A DNA stretch of 64,000 nt from Camellia lanceoleosa (taxonomy: Eukaryota > Streptophyta > Magnoliopsida > Ericales > Theaceae). The position numbers and the translations under genes are program-made. Below, piece by piece: positions 1 to 10,920 of the stretch; position 1 is the stretch's first letter; each line of letters starts with the position of its first letter. The DNA lies in NCBI GenBank assembly GCA_025200525.1, contig CM045761.1:42478190-42542189 (forward strand), written 5' to 3'. The notes beneath the pieces are model-generated. The model was not told where the DNA came from, made no database searches, and saw only the letters and a list, made by a program, of their open reading frames with translations.

Positions 1-376
1 CTAATAATTGGAATAAGAACACATAATGTTTTCAAAACGGATATCACTAAGCATTAGAGGCGGTCTTCTGACCGGCGAAAGGGGTGCTCATAGTCGACCT
101 TCCCCGATCGCACTCTAAGCTCCCGAGCCAAGACATTTGGTGATGATTTTACACGTGCTTCTAAGACCGAGTCAGGGTTTCCTAAATTTCCCATTTTAAA
201 ATATTTAGGTGGCGACTCTGTAATCTGGCAAAGCAGTCCATGTTTGGCACTACTTTTCAAAAATTTGTTTTTTCTTCAAAACGATTTGCCGGATTTGGAC
301 TCTTTGGTTCAGATTTAGAACCGTGACACAAATTGAGTCCGAACTGTTAGATGGATGCCCACGGGCTTGTCTACAC
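1..376 (+). mobile_element. 3' end of an oppositely oriented Tat/Ogre-like LTR (partial)
   Basis: The plus strand of this segment matches the minus strand of about 2580-2950, the U5 end of the large LTR at 2554-6929. Shared features include the block AGTCAGGGTTT, the block GGTGGCGACTCTG, and the stretch before the end. It finishes in TCTACA at 376, the expected LTR terminus. No tRNA-Arg-type primer-binding site follows; gag-like sequence of the minus-strand element starts immediately instead. I read it as the end of a solo or 3' LTR of the same family, inserted in reverse orientation into the gag of the older element. The window edge cuts off the rest. Confidence 0.7.
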
Positions 377-1620
377 ACCCCTAGAGCTTTGGACAGGGGC
401 ATATAGAGGGGTGTAAAGGTTCTTTGGCCTCTGGGCTGATATTTGGCAGTTTGGGTGCTGCTTCCAAATGCGCCAGAGAAAGGCGTGGCTGTCGTGGGTC
501 TTGGGGGAGGGAGAGTGGTGGTGACCATGCTCACCTCTCAGGTAGCGTAGCCACTCGCCTCGCTAAGTATTGTTACTTGAAAGTCCTTCCGGTTGCTCCT
601 TATCCCGATCGATCGACCTTGTTTTATGGCATCCTTGATCAGCACTCATCTCGTAAATCGAGAAGGTAGGAAAGGAAGTATGATCATCTTCGCATCAATT
701 TCGCTGACATTGCGCATAATCATCCTGATTTGATCTTTGTCTATAGGCCTCAAGGTCATCATCGATGCCTTTGCTCTCCATCGAGTTACGAAGTCTGAGA
801 AAGTCTCCTTGGGTTCCTGCCTCGTCGTTTCGAGATCACAGGTTGTAATCTCGATCTCGTATTGTACGAGTATCAGGCGACAAAGGCCTCAAATTTATCT
901 CAAATTTCAACTTCTTTTGACCTCGTCTTCCAACTTTGCGTACTAGATGGCTGCCGCACCCGACAAGGTTCGGCCAAACAAGGAAAGCTTTTGTGGTCAG
1001 GTTAGGCCCATTGGTCACAAAATGTTTGAAAATAGTCGAAGATGAACCATGGGATCTCCGGACCCATCGAAGCGGTCAATTTGTGGCATCTTGAATCATT
1101 CGTAATATTACGGCCATATCGTGTACCCATCTTCGATGTCCGAATGGCTTTCACCCCTTGTGACTTCTTGAAAAGCTTCTCCACTACTCCGCTTAGAGTC
1201 AGATGGTCGATTTCGAACTCAAAGGAAGAGTCCGGGTGGTTGGGTGCATGAGTCTTGGATAGTTGAGGCGGGAGTGGGGGCGGAGCCAGCCCCGTTGGAA
1301 GGCCTATGTCCTCTTGAGTATTCTGGACATTGGGTAGGGTATTCTGGGTGTTCGGGAGGGTATTCTGACTAGTAGGTGCCTGCTCGGGTAATGGAGCCCC
1401 GGGCGGAGGAGGAGCCTGATGTAAAGCAAATGCCACATTCTCATTGCTGTACTTAGTGATCACTGCTTCATTGGGCCATGATCAGGCTCGTTGCTTAGAA
1501 AATTCCACTTGGCGGATGGCATCCTCCGTGATCTGCCTCATGCTCTCTTGCATCCGACGATCATTTCTATCCCGCCATATTCTTGGTCCAAATTGACCGA
1601 CGGTAAGTGTATCTCTATGA
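377..1620 (-). pseudogene. gag: Degenerate gag of a Tat/Ogre-like Ty3/gypsy element
   Basis: Minus-strand translation in several frames gives gag-like pieces. Near 1600-1480 there is a stretch containing MQESMRQITEDAIRQVE. A proline-rich 153-residue frame lies at 1463-1002. Around 810-690 a stretch reads ETFSDFVTRWRAKA, which is characteristic of plant Ty3/gypsy Gag, and near 430-390 a frame reads FTPLYMPLSKAL. Gag forms the nucleocapsid-like particle that packages element RNA. Stops and frameshifts separate the pieces, and the opposite-strand LTR at 1-376 truncates the gene. It sits downstream, on the minus strand, of the LTR and PBS at 2531-6929, which is the normal gag position. Not functional. 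Confidence 0.75.
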
Positions 1621-2530
1621 CAGAAACAGGAATCTCAACCTGATTGTTTGTTGCTAAAGTGGTCCGCCGCCTGTAATCCTCGCTCGACGACCGCGCCTCG
1701 GCCTTCTTCTAACAATCGGGTAGGGAGGGAACACCGATGTCCGCTAATTAGATCCTCGAATCGATTGAGTCGGCGACCTCGTGTCCAAAGTGCTTGGGGA
1801 ATATCTACTGGTTCGGAAGCAATCGTGCTAAAAACTGCCCCTAGCAAAAAGATAAATAAAGCGAAAAGGAAATAAATAACTAGATAAACGGGCAAAGATA
1901 ACAAATGTTAAATTAAATACACAACACACATGCATACAACACACGTTGATAAGTCGAAAACACATCGCCCTCAATCATCGATCATCGCTCTCAGATTACC
2001 GTTTCCTCAAAATCAATCTGATATCCGCAGACAACTGATTCTCAGATACTAACTAATGCCCGCAGGCCTGATGCGCAAACTCATAAACTGATACATGCAT
2101 TCCCTGTAGAGACGCACTCTAACAAGCACATAGCAGATAAGTGAGAGCCAAAACACCCCTATGTTGGGGTAAGGTTTCCCTGTCCTATTTTGTCAGGAGC
2201 TTCACTACGCACGCAGCGGTTTCAAACAACCTATAAACAGGTAAGCAACCTGTCCTAGCTTGGAATAGTCACTATGGATCCGAATATGCACTAGGTCGAA
2301 TGGTCAAAAAGGGTGCCCCGGTAAAACCGGGGTTTGTGTTCCCATGCTGTCAGAGCCCAGAGCCGATCAGCCTTATGGATATGCCTTGACAAGACAAGCC
2401 TCCGACAAATCATTCGGGAATGGCATATGGAAAACACGGTGTCCTAGGCGCACCAATGCAAATGCAATGCAAAGAAACACACAAGTGTAATCAAAACCAA
2501 GTATCATGAGTTTGAGTCAAGTTCTCTAAA
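1621..2530 (-). other. 5' leader of the Tat/Ogre-like element
   Basis: This segment lies between the primer-binding site and gag on the minus strand. An 89-residue minus frame at 1904-1635 has a hydrophobic start and then an Arg-rich part running in the direction of gag; it may be the gag N-terminus or a small upstream frame. No other coding signal was recognised between 1905 and 2530. Confidence 0.45.
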
Positions 2531-2548
2531 TCCCCAGCAGAGTCGCCA
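2531..2548 (-). promoter_or_regulatory. Primer-binding site, tRNA-Arg type
   Basis: On the minus strand this reads TGGCGACTCTGCTGGGGA, five bases after the LTR terminus at 2554. A TGGCGACTCC-like PBS matching the 3' end of tRNA-Arg is known for Ogre/Tat elements. It fixes the element's orientation as minus and identifies 2554-6929 as the 5' LTR. Confidence 0.8.
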
Positions 2549-4799
2549 GAAACTGTAGACGTCCCCGAACGCATCCCGGGGAGGGTGCGACTCTCGCTCG
2601 TTCGCTATGGGTCTACTACAGTTCGAAGGACTCAAATGTCATGGTTCTTAATCTTGAACCAAAGAGTCCAAATCCGGCAAATCGTTTTGAAAATAGATTT
2701 TTTTTGAAAGAAGTGCCAAACATGGACTGCTTTGCCAGATACAAAGTCGCCACCTAAATATTTTTTAAATGGGAAATTTATGAAACCCTGACTCGGTGCC
2801 AAAGGCCACGTGTCCGTCATCACCAAAGTTGCCTCGCCAGAACTTGGGTACGATTGGGAAGGTCACTTCGGAACACTTTCGCCGCCTGGCCAAAGACCAA
2901 CTCTACTAACCATGATATCTCGATTTTGAAAACATTGTGCGTTTATTCCAGTATTAGCCTAGGTTACTATGTGATGCGACAAAGATACAAGTATAGATCG
3001 AAATATCTGAATTGGAACAAAACATTTCATGCTTGTTTTTTAAAATAATATGCTACCCGCAGGTAGGCTTAAAATGCAGATTTTGCCACCCTCAGGTGGG
3101 CTTAGGAAACATGATTTTGCCACTGTCTAGTGGGCTTAAAACAAACATTTGATGAATTGTTCCGATCCAAATAACACAACCTCCACCCACAGGCATTCAA
3201 GGCAGTTATATCACATAAGCAGTTAGCCTCATGGTAAGCATGCTATTCATGGCAGTCACTCACATACATGCAAGGATGCTAAAGCATAAAAACTCACCGA
3301 GTACTCCAAGCCAAAACAGAAACTACATTAGAAATCATGCATGATCCTAAGTATACAGAAATGCCTAATGCAACACATGCAAAAATGCAAACTATAGCAG
3401 GCTCGGCTATTCTAAACATGGCGTATGGAATGCTATAGCTAACATGTATTCAACTTGGAATTGAAATATAAATGCAGTTAGTATGATGCGCCGAGCCCGG
3501 TGTATGCAAAACAGATGAATGAATGCAAACATGCTATCATACTGTATGCTAATTGAAACGTGCCCTAATCAAACCATCATAAGCAAGTAAATAAAAGGGA
3601 AGAAAGACGTGGGATTGGAAGACATACATCACACTCACCCACACTTATTACAATTTTGCCCTCGCGCAGAGGGTCCAAATAAATATACAGTCCCGAATAA
3701 AAGAATAGTACAATCCAAATAATGTACAAATTCCTAATTAATTAACAAATTAACTAAGAAAGCTGTAAAACTGGCGTGCAAGTCAGGGACTGCCTTGATT
3801 CTGCTCCGGATGATGGAATGATGCATGTTCGGGTTGCCTTTGTGCGGAAATCCATGACGATGCCCCAATTAGCCTCTGTTTGCACCTGTTCTTGAAATGC
3901 ATGCCAAGCTTCGAAAAGTTGCTAATTCTTCATTTTGCTGCAACAGAGAGCAGGAAAGGGGCATGGCAATGTATTTTCACAAATGTATGCATGTCTCGAT
4001 CCTCGTGCCACCAATTACGCATATCGATGCATGATGGCTGAGGAGTCGAATTGCACACCTCAATATGAAATGAATGTATATGAAAATACAACAAAACCTA
4101 ACTCCATCATGGATAATCCGGAGTGTCGGTGATTGGGAAATTGAGACACGCCTGCCTCTGAGTAACGGAACGCACTGCTTCCGCATCTGCTAACTCCTAT
4201 CCCGAACACGATGCAATATGCATGATATGCATGAAATGCAACTAAGATACAATCCTAACATACACAATGTTATGGAATAGCATACACGTTATACGAGGTG
4301 ATACACAACTGAGCATACACAATGCTATGAATGAAATGGCATATGCAATGCAATAATGGGCTTACACCAACATGAGAGAGCCTCAGCCACACTCACATAG
4401 GAGGCCATTAGATGAAAACAAGACTACTCGAAATGCGTGCACGCGTGCACGCAAACCGAGGACCGAACCTACGACACCGAAATGCCACTCTAATGAGACA
4501 GGGCAAAGACATGGAATATGATATGCAAACATGCAAAAATTAGTGACAAAATGAGGGGCAAAACAGCCCCGAAACAAGGCGAAATGAAACCCGATGCAAG
4601 GAACGAGTCCTGAAACATGGAATTAAGCACATGAAATGGCCTATAGCTATGCAATGCATGCATGATTCGTACATGAAGTGTGAAGACAGAAGCTAGGCAG
4701 CCCCAAAACAAGCATTTTTACGGTTCGAAGCATGGCCAAACAGTGGGTACAAATAGGGTAAAATTAGCATTCAAAAATGGGGGGGGCAAGAGAGGTAAT

Positions 4800-5560
4800 G
4801 AAGCAAGTCATAGCTGCTGATCTCAAACATAGAAGGCCCCTTCTACAATGCTGAAGAGGGTCCAAAAATATGATGTTTTTCAGTAGATGACAAACCCCAA
4901 AAACAGATACAAGTATGGAAAACAATTCATGCAAGAAATGGGCCAACAAAGGGGCAAAGAAGTAACTGACATATAGGGGTCTTAAACAAGTGAGGGACCT
5001 TCAAAAATGTTGAATAGTGTCCCAAAATATGGAATTTTACAGTAGATGATAAAGCCCAAATCAGTATACAAACATGCTCAAAATGCAATGCAAGATTAAG
5101 GCCACAAGAAGGCTATAACACAAAGTATACAAAATATTCACCAAACAGCCAAATACCCTTAATGAAACATGACAAGGGGGTCAAAATATTTCCACTTTAA
5201 GTTCTGATCATGGCCAAAAAACAAAAGCAAGATAAGCTAACAAAACATGCAAAAATAGGGACCAAAGAGGGGTATAATGGAAAATGATACATGAAGGTCC
5301 CAAAAAGTGTTGATCCCTTCTTCAATGTTGAAGAGGGGATCAAAATAGGCCCATTTACAGTTTATGACATGCTCCAAAACAGATCACACATAGGCTAAAA
5401 ATATCATTCAAGAAAATGGCATTCAAGAGGGTATTGAAGCAAGTGCAACATGGGGGGCTCAAACAGTGTTGAGCCCTTAATGAAACAAGAAAATGAGCTC
5501 AAAAAAATGACCTTTTCAGTTTTGGTCAGAGCTCAAAACAGCAAGAAAATAGAGCTAAGC
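4800..5560. repeat. Degenerate tandem repeats inside the giant LTR
   Basis: Related blocks recur about every 170-250 bp near 4845-4905, 5005-5060, 5320-5390 and 5465-5530. Each has a variant of TGTTGAAGAGGG, then CCAAAA(T)ATG, a TTTTACAGT-like core, a GATGACA-like core and an AAAACAG tail. The spacing is irregular and the units are strongly diverged. Confidence 0.5.
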
Positions 5561-5979
5561 AATGGTGCAAAATTAAGCTCAAAAAGAGGGAGTTGACACT
5601 TACCCTTGAAGACTACCCCTTGGATGCTTCTTAGCTTGAGAAGTGGTGCCTCTAAGCCTTTGAGAAGAGCTCCAAGCTGCTGGAAATGGAGTGGTGGTGG
5701 TGGTGCTTGGTGGTGATGAAGCAATGAGGTGTAGGACTTAGGAATTTTGAAGGAAATGAGAGAGATGGAGAGAAATATGCATGCAAGAGCTCAAAGCAAT
5801 TTTTTTTCAACCCTAAAACCAGGTTTTTGCAGCTGGTTATGTAGACAAAAAGGGGGAGAAAGGGAGGGAAAAAGTGGAGGGAAATTGCATCAAGTTTTCC
5901 CTCCAAAAGAGTTCCCTCCAGATACAGGTTTTGGAGGGAAAAACAATGCACAGCTGTAATGTACTCACCCTGAGGAAGC

Positions 5980-6212
5980 TGGCCGGCCAACTTTCAGAGT
6001 TGCAGGTGGCCGGCCGGCCACCCCCCATGGCCGGCCGGCCAAGGGTCAAAAAGGCCAAGAAGATTTTCTGGTCGGCCACTAGATATTGGTGTCCTCCCAG
6101 GTGCCCTCCTCACAACCCTGTGGTTCAAAACTAGCAACTGTAAAACAGGAGAGAAAATAGTCCATTTTTCAAAGGGGTTCAAAAGGGTCAAGTGGAATTA
6201 ATGGCCGGCCAT
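5980..6212. repeat. Cluster of GGCCGGCC palindromes in the LTR
   Basis: GGCCGGCC occurs near 5981, 6009-6021, 6029-6041 and 6202 in otherwise AT-rich sequence. It includes the 18-bp palindrome GGTGGCCGGCCGGCCACC. A phrase TGTCCTCCCAGGTG is duplicated at about 6090 and 6222. Confidence 0.7.
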
Positions 6213-6929
6213 ATAATATTTGTGTCCTCCCAGGTGTCTACAACACAAATATGGGGGTTAGGATTGAAGAAAGTGACCCTAGGGTGGTCAACATTGGCTT
6301 GGAAGTGAGAAAAATGGGCGTCGGAGGGCGACGGAGGAATATAACTGGTTGCTGAAACAATTGCTGGCCTCTCACCCTTCTACGGCCTTCCTGGTGATGA
6401 AAAAGAGGTACCTGCCAAAAATGAACGAAAACCGATGCAAAACGAATGTTCGGGAACGCTGGGGGCCCCAAAATCGATCATTAAGCACGAAGTGGCGTTC
6501 GACCACGAAGTGGGTCTCTCAGACCTCAGTGTCCCTCAAAATGGAGTAAACAAGATGCATGCCAAAAACCAGAGCAATCGGAGATAGTTAGGCAGTCCCG
6601 AACCGAGACACACGGCCTGACGGCTCCAAAAACCGGGAACCGGGAACCGGGCTCCGAAATGGGCAAAATGGCCTACAGCTACAAAATGTAGCCCACGGCC
6701 ACTGAGAGATGGTCTAAGGGGGACCTCTCCCTCCCTTCAGGAAAAGAAATAGAGAAAATCGAGTCTGGTTCGCAAACCGAGGCAAGGCACAGAAAAGGGT
6801 TCGGAAGTCCGGAGGTAGGGCTCACGGCCGCGACTCTGAGACTTCTGAACGAGCACAATACGCACCATCACCGAGCACTCAATCGGTGACGTCTGAGTCT
6901 TAAGGTCGGTCAAAAATGGGGTGTCTACA

Positions 6930-7158
6930 ATACTCTTTGGGATGTAAAGCCATTGCTCGCATGGATTTCTTATGGTGTGTAAGGGTTGTCATCATTTTAC
7001 CTACCAAACAAAAATCAATTGCTATCATTAGAAACTTAAAGGAAAAAAGAAACACACAAACAAAAGCTCAAAAATCAAAAACCAAAATATTGATTACCAA
7101 ATCTAAGATCCCAGAATTTTATCATTGTATCATGAGAACCAGTTACAACTTGTGGATC
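6930..7158 (-). pseudogene. PRL1-like WD40 gene fragment (two exon pieces)
   Basis: Minus-strand exon 7158-7098 follows an acceptor TTGTTCTAG. It encodes DPQVVTGSHDTMIKFWDLRF, a WD40 repeat very close to plant PRL1 (pleiotropic regulatory locus 1, a nuclear spliceosome-associated WD40 protein). A 97-bp intron (7097-7001, GTAATC...GGTAG) follows. The next exon piece, 7000-6930, encodes KMMTTLTHHKKSMRAMALHP, the next PRL1 segment in register across a split Gly codon. It is cut at 6930 by the LTR. The exons retain splice sites, so this is a DNA-level copy and not a processed pseudogene. It was originally contiguous with 14992 onward, before the Copia insertion. Non-functional as it stands. Confidence 0.85.
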
Positions 7159-7233
7159 CTAGAACAAACATTTCACAATGAGGTTTGATTACAAGAAAGG
7201 GACTTCCTTGCTAGAAATAGATATTATAATGCA
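7159..7233. other. Intron-like sequence upstream of the PRL1-like exon
   Basis: On the minus strand this leads into the acceptor at 7159-7160. It is the right edge of the gene-fragment block before the Copia element. No coding signal. Confidence 0.4.
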
Positions 7234-7238
7234 TAAAC
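7234..7238. other. Target-site duplication TAAAC (left)
   Basis: TAAAC directly precedes the Copia 5' LTR and is repeated at 14987-14991, directly after the last LTR-derived CA. Five base pairs is the usual Ty1/copia duplication length. Confidence 0.85.
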
Positions 7239-7944
7239 TGTTGGAAAAATGATTTTTGGTGACTTTAATTTAATATTAAAGTGTGGTGACTTTAATTAAA
7301 TATTAAAGTGGGTCCCAACCTTTTATTGTGTTGGGTCCAAGTGAGCAAAAACCATTGAGTTTTGAATAAGAAATTGCCTCATGATGCTAGATTCATGAAT
7401 GGGATTTTAAGGGTATTTAAATCCTTTTTTCTTGGCTAAAATGTGTGAATCCTTTGGGCATTCATACTTTTCATATTTTTGAAAAAGGGCTATGGATGCT
7501 TGGTGTTTTAATGACCAGCCTTAAAGGCTGGAGGCTCTTTCTCTCTCCCCTATACATGTATAAATTGAGACCCTGCTATCAAGTTTCAATATAAAAATTT
7601 TTGCTTCCATTTTACAAGTCAGTTTGCCAGAAAGTTCCTACATTGAGAGAGTGCTGCCACTATTTTTATTTGCTAAGCTAGACAGAAAGTGCTTCTGCCA
7701 TAGTTGGTTTTGACCGTTGTATCCTGGGAGACAAATGCCAAGTGTCCTCAAGCACGCGACCCGTGAGGCGGTGAAATCTGTTTTAAGGAAACTGCTACCA
7801 TGCAAGCTTCGGTTTCGTTTCTTTACCATTTATTGTTTTGTGTATTTCTGTTGAAATTTAGTTGTAATTATCTGCATATGTTCTTGGTATATAATTTTGA
7901 TTTCTTCATAAATCTATTTATTTAATTTCACAATTTGAACAACA
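7239..7944 (+). repeat. Copia 5' LTR
   Basis: Begins TGTTGGAAAAATGATTTTTG and ends CAATTTGAACAACA (TG...CA). A TATA-like TATAAATT near 7559 would drive element transcription. The segment 7239-7300 contains a duplicated GTGACTTTAATT/ATTAAAGTG motif. It matches 13993-14701 with few differences. Confidence 0.92.
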
Positions 7945-9600
7945 AGCTTAAAACAGATTTATATATATTTTCTATGAAATTAATCGAATAGATTTATATA
8001 GACTATTAGGTTAGTTTTGTATAATGTTACTAGGAATTGTTGCGGAATTACTCACTATTTCAATGATTGTAAATTATGCAATGTTATTCTCTAATTGCTT
8101 AGTTTAATTAGAGTGCTCTATCATAATTTGCATACTTAATTGTATTAATATGATATTGTTTTATGCATATGGTTCATCATTCCCCTACCATGATTTGCAT
8201 GAATTTTAATGTTATAAAATATAATTTATGAATGTTGCAATTTTGACATGCTAATTCTATTCTAATTTTAATTTGTTTCATGCTTATTATTTTCTAGACT
8301 AGATCACCTAATTTAATGTATTTTGGAGTTATAGAGTTTTTATGAATTATTTAATTAGGTGCATTAATGTTAATTATTTAATTGGGTGCATTAATCCAAA
8401 TTGTCTAATTGGGTGCATTAATGTGAATTATTTAATTAGGTGCATTAATCTAAATTATCTAATTGGGAGCATTAATCTGAATTATTTAATTGGGTGCATT
8501 AACTTTGAATTTAACTTATTTATTTGGAGTTAATAGTTTAAATGTTTATTATGAATTAATTTCATTCATAACCCAGGAGTATTGAACTTTATTTTAAAGT
8601 TTTAATTTAATTGGCATTTTAATTCATTGGTTAATTTTATAAATAGTTGGCTAGATGGTTTCAATTATTTATTATATTTATTTTTGCTTAGATTATTTGT
8701 TTGTATTTTGTTGTGTTTTTTTTTTTTCTGCTAACTTTCTTTACAGGAATACTTATGCGAAAGGGAATGGAAAAACAAATACAAAACCAAATGAATAGTA
8801 TTTGGGATGTAAAAACAAAAATGTTTGAAGCATGTTTGCTTGAGATTTAGTTGGTTTGTTTACCAATTTGTGATAGCAAGTTTTATTTGCTTATTTTGTT
8901 AGAAGCATTTTATATGCGTATAATTGTTATAGCAATTTTTAAATTGCTTGTAAGTTTGGAACTTGGTTTGGTTTTCTGTGATAGAAACCAAAGCATTTAG
9001 CTTTGGCTAAAGAGTAGTTCTTATTTGTTCAGAAGTGACAACTAAGACGGATTTGGTTTTAAATTTTTGGAGTTTGAGGAAATCTTTGGGTTTAATCATT
9101 TTATTCCCAAAGTGTTGGAAAATCAAGTTTGGAGAAAGTCTTTGGTTATAATCTGATTATGTCCAAAGTGTTTTGGTTTTGAGAAAGGAAACCAAATTTT
9201 AGCATTAGCTAAAATATTTCTGATTTTATTCAGAAATAATGGGCGTAGTTCCGGGAGTACCGGTTAATTTTTATGAGTGGTGTAATTCTGGTAGCAAATT
9301 TTATTTGCTTGGAAATCGTTTTGTTATAACCTGGTTTATCCCCTGGAAATCTTAATTTTAAAATTGTTTCCTATAGACTAGGAGTCAACATGCTCTTGGA
9401 TGTTTTGTCAAAAGGTTAACTGGGTTTTAAGTGAGACCGATGTGACCCCTCCAGTCTTCTTGGGAACATTCCTAACCATATTCGATTTTAGGTTAAATGG
9501 CGAGACTAGTTTTGAATTAAATTTCCATCTGAGGGATTTTCTAGGGGTTAAGTTTAATTTCTAGAATCACAGAAGTGAAATTTAGTTGTGATGTTTCAGA
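7945..9600 (+). other. AT-rich Copia leader, no recognised gene
   Basis: AT-rich sequence between the 5' LTR and the gag remnant. It includes the 27-bp repeat array at 8342-8512. No canonical primer-binding site and no sustained reading frame were seen. Confidence 0.5.
8342..8512 (+). repeat. 27-bp tandem repeat, about six units
   Basis: Consecutive units of the type AATTATTTAATTGGGTGCAT plus TAATxx. Because 27 is divisible by three, the array reads as an artefactual peptide repeat (NYLIGCIN type). It is a minisatellite and not a gene. Confidence 0.85.
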
Positions 9601-9880
9601 AATGGCTTCAAAAGGTGACAAAAAGAAATGTTGTTCCACTTGACAACCTTAGCCTCGCGATATTCTTAAAGGAAGATCTTGAGAGATCAAGTATGATTAA
9701 AGGAAATCATAAGATTGCATTAAAATATCTCTGAATTGATTAGAGGCAATTATTATGGTATCCTTGTGTTATTTATAGCATTTATGATTGCCATGTGACT
9801 TTGCTTGAAAGCAAAGATGAGACAACCTGCATACAAGGTGAATGTTTTTGGATTTTAAATTCCAAATATATTCTTAAATT
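9601..9880 (+). pseudogene. Possible gag start remnant
   Basis: An ATG at 9601 opens with MASKGDKKKCC, then a stop. The following 250 bp has no continuous frame. The position suits the Copia gag N-terminus, but identity rests only on location and the basic start. Confidence 0.3.
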
Positions 9881-10310
9881 GGTGGCTCCTAGTGAGTACA
9901 AGATCACTAATCACAGAGATAGAAAACTGGTGGTTCCTAAGTAGTGTTAGACCACTGGCTACACAGTTATGAGATTGTGGTTCCTAGTAGTGAACAGATT
10001 ACTGATCACATGTCAAGACATCATGGTTCCTAGTAGTGGAAAGGTTACTGGTCATATGTCAAGACATGATGATTCCTAATAATGAGAGTCTATTGATCCT
10101 ATGTCAAGACAGTGTGATTCCTAGTAGTAAAGTGACTACTGATCACAAGTTAAGACATTGTGATGCCTAGTAGTAGAAAGTCTACTGACCACATGCTGAA
10201 AAATTAGTGATTCCTAGTGATAAGACTACTGGCCATGTTATGAAATTCCGAATAGTAGACTATTGAACACTGGATTTGTGTTTCCTAATAGTAAGACTAT
10301 TGGCTTTAGA
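9881..10310 (+). repeat. About 46-bp tandem repeat in the Copia gag region
   Basis: Around ten diverged units of GTGGTTCCTAGTAGTxxA followed by an ACTACTGATCACATG-like part and a GTCAAGACA spacer. They run without interruption; the last two are shortened. The array occupies the place where the body of gag should be. Confidence 0.85.
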
Positions 10311-10422
10311 ATGATAGGTTGGACCAAATATATTTGGGTGCCTAATTCGGTTGATGACATTCTGGGAATGTATTTACTGTGATATGATTTTGAGAGTTTC
10401 ATAATCATTGTGACACAAGGAT

Positions 10423-10707
10423 TTGTTTAAAACTTTGTATAAATTCTATAAAGAAGACTTAATTATCCGACTCCGAATTGAGGAGGATAATAGAAAAAAA
10501 GGAGGGAGTACCTCCTCAGTGAAGGCTAATGTCATTGAGTATGGAAAATCTTCTAGGGTAAGGAAAAAGCCCCCCGTGAACAAGGGCTCTAAGCTAGGGC
10601 TAAGGGGTGGTGTTGCAAAGAAGCTGGCACACAAGCCGCGGGAACCTGGTTATCGGTTCTTTGGGAAGTGCTACAACTGTGGTAGCGAGGGGTTTTATCT
10701 TTACTAG
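10423..10707 (+). pseudogene. gag: Copia gag C-terminal remnant
   Basis: A 94-residue frame contains ITERLRIEEDN-like sequence (IIRLRIEEDNRKK). Near its end is CYNCG, the first half of the CCHC zinc knuckle; the knuckle's His and last Cys are lost to a frame change. In Copia elements this motif binds genomic RNA in the Gag particle. It is followed at once by protease-like sequence. Confidence 0.75.
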
Positions 10708-10920
10708 GGCTACACGCCACATCTACTCCGAGAAGGAGCTGTTTACAACTTTCGAACTGGTTACAAACGGTGTGAAGTTGTTTATGAGAAACTTTACTAC
10801 CTCGATTGTTGAGGGGAAAGGAAAGGTGGTCCTGAAGTTAACCTCAGGAAAGAGCTAACCTTGAATGAAGTCCTGTATGTTCTGGACATTCGTAAGAATC
10901 TTGTCTCAAGGACTCTTCTT
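10708..10920 (+). pseudogene. Copia protease-region remnant
   Basis: One frame reads ATRHIYSEKELFTTFELVTN, and then KGKVVLKLTSGK and LVLDIRKNLVS-like sequence. This is the protease domain and the start of the protease-integrase linker of Copia Pol. The catalytic Asp before Ser-Gly is not preserved (the sequence before ATRHI is changed), and frames shift inside the segment. A MITE interrupts it at 10921. Confidence 0.75.

Larger units (their letters stand above)
2554..6929 (-). mobile_element. 5' LTR (4.38 kb) of a Tat/Ogre-like element
   Basis: On the minus strand it begins TGTAGACACCCCATTTTTGA at 6929 and ends GACGTCTACA at 2554, with the matching TGTAGAC/GTCTACA terminal inverted ends of this family. 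The PBS lies just beyond 2554. A 4.4-kb LTR is far longer than usual but fits Ogre-type elements. It holds degenerate internal repeats (about 4800-5560) and a GGCCGGCC cluster (5980-6210). The start at 6929 falls inside a PRL1-like exon, so the element inserted into an exon copy. The ORFs inside it are small, overlapping and unsupported. The rest of the element and its 3' LTR would lie left of the window. Confidence 0.8.

Noticed and set aside
250..534. 94-residue minus-strand ORF
   Set aside because: It crosses the border between gag remnant and the opposite-strand LTR; only its first half is gag, and the rest is LTR read by chance.
2531..2548. tRNA gene from the tRNA-Arg complement
   Set aside because: Only 18 bases matching a tRNA 3' end; it is a primer-binding site, with no cloverleaf around it.
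4383..4949. Several minus ORFs of 60-75 residues in the giant LTR
   Set aside because: Overlapping, no motifs, and inside non-coding LTR sequence.
5652..6549. Cluster of ORFs on both strands around the GGCCGGCC region
   Set aside because: Open because of CG-rich palindromic composition; no domain, and the frames overlap on both strands.
8342..8533. 63-residue ORF with a repeated peptide
   Set aside because: Produced by the 27-bp tandem repeat.
9881..10310. CRISPR-like repeat array
   Set aside because: Repeats run head to tail without unique spacers, units are diverged, and the context is a plant Copia element.
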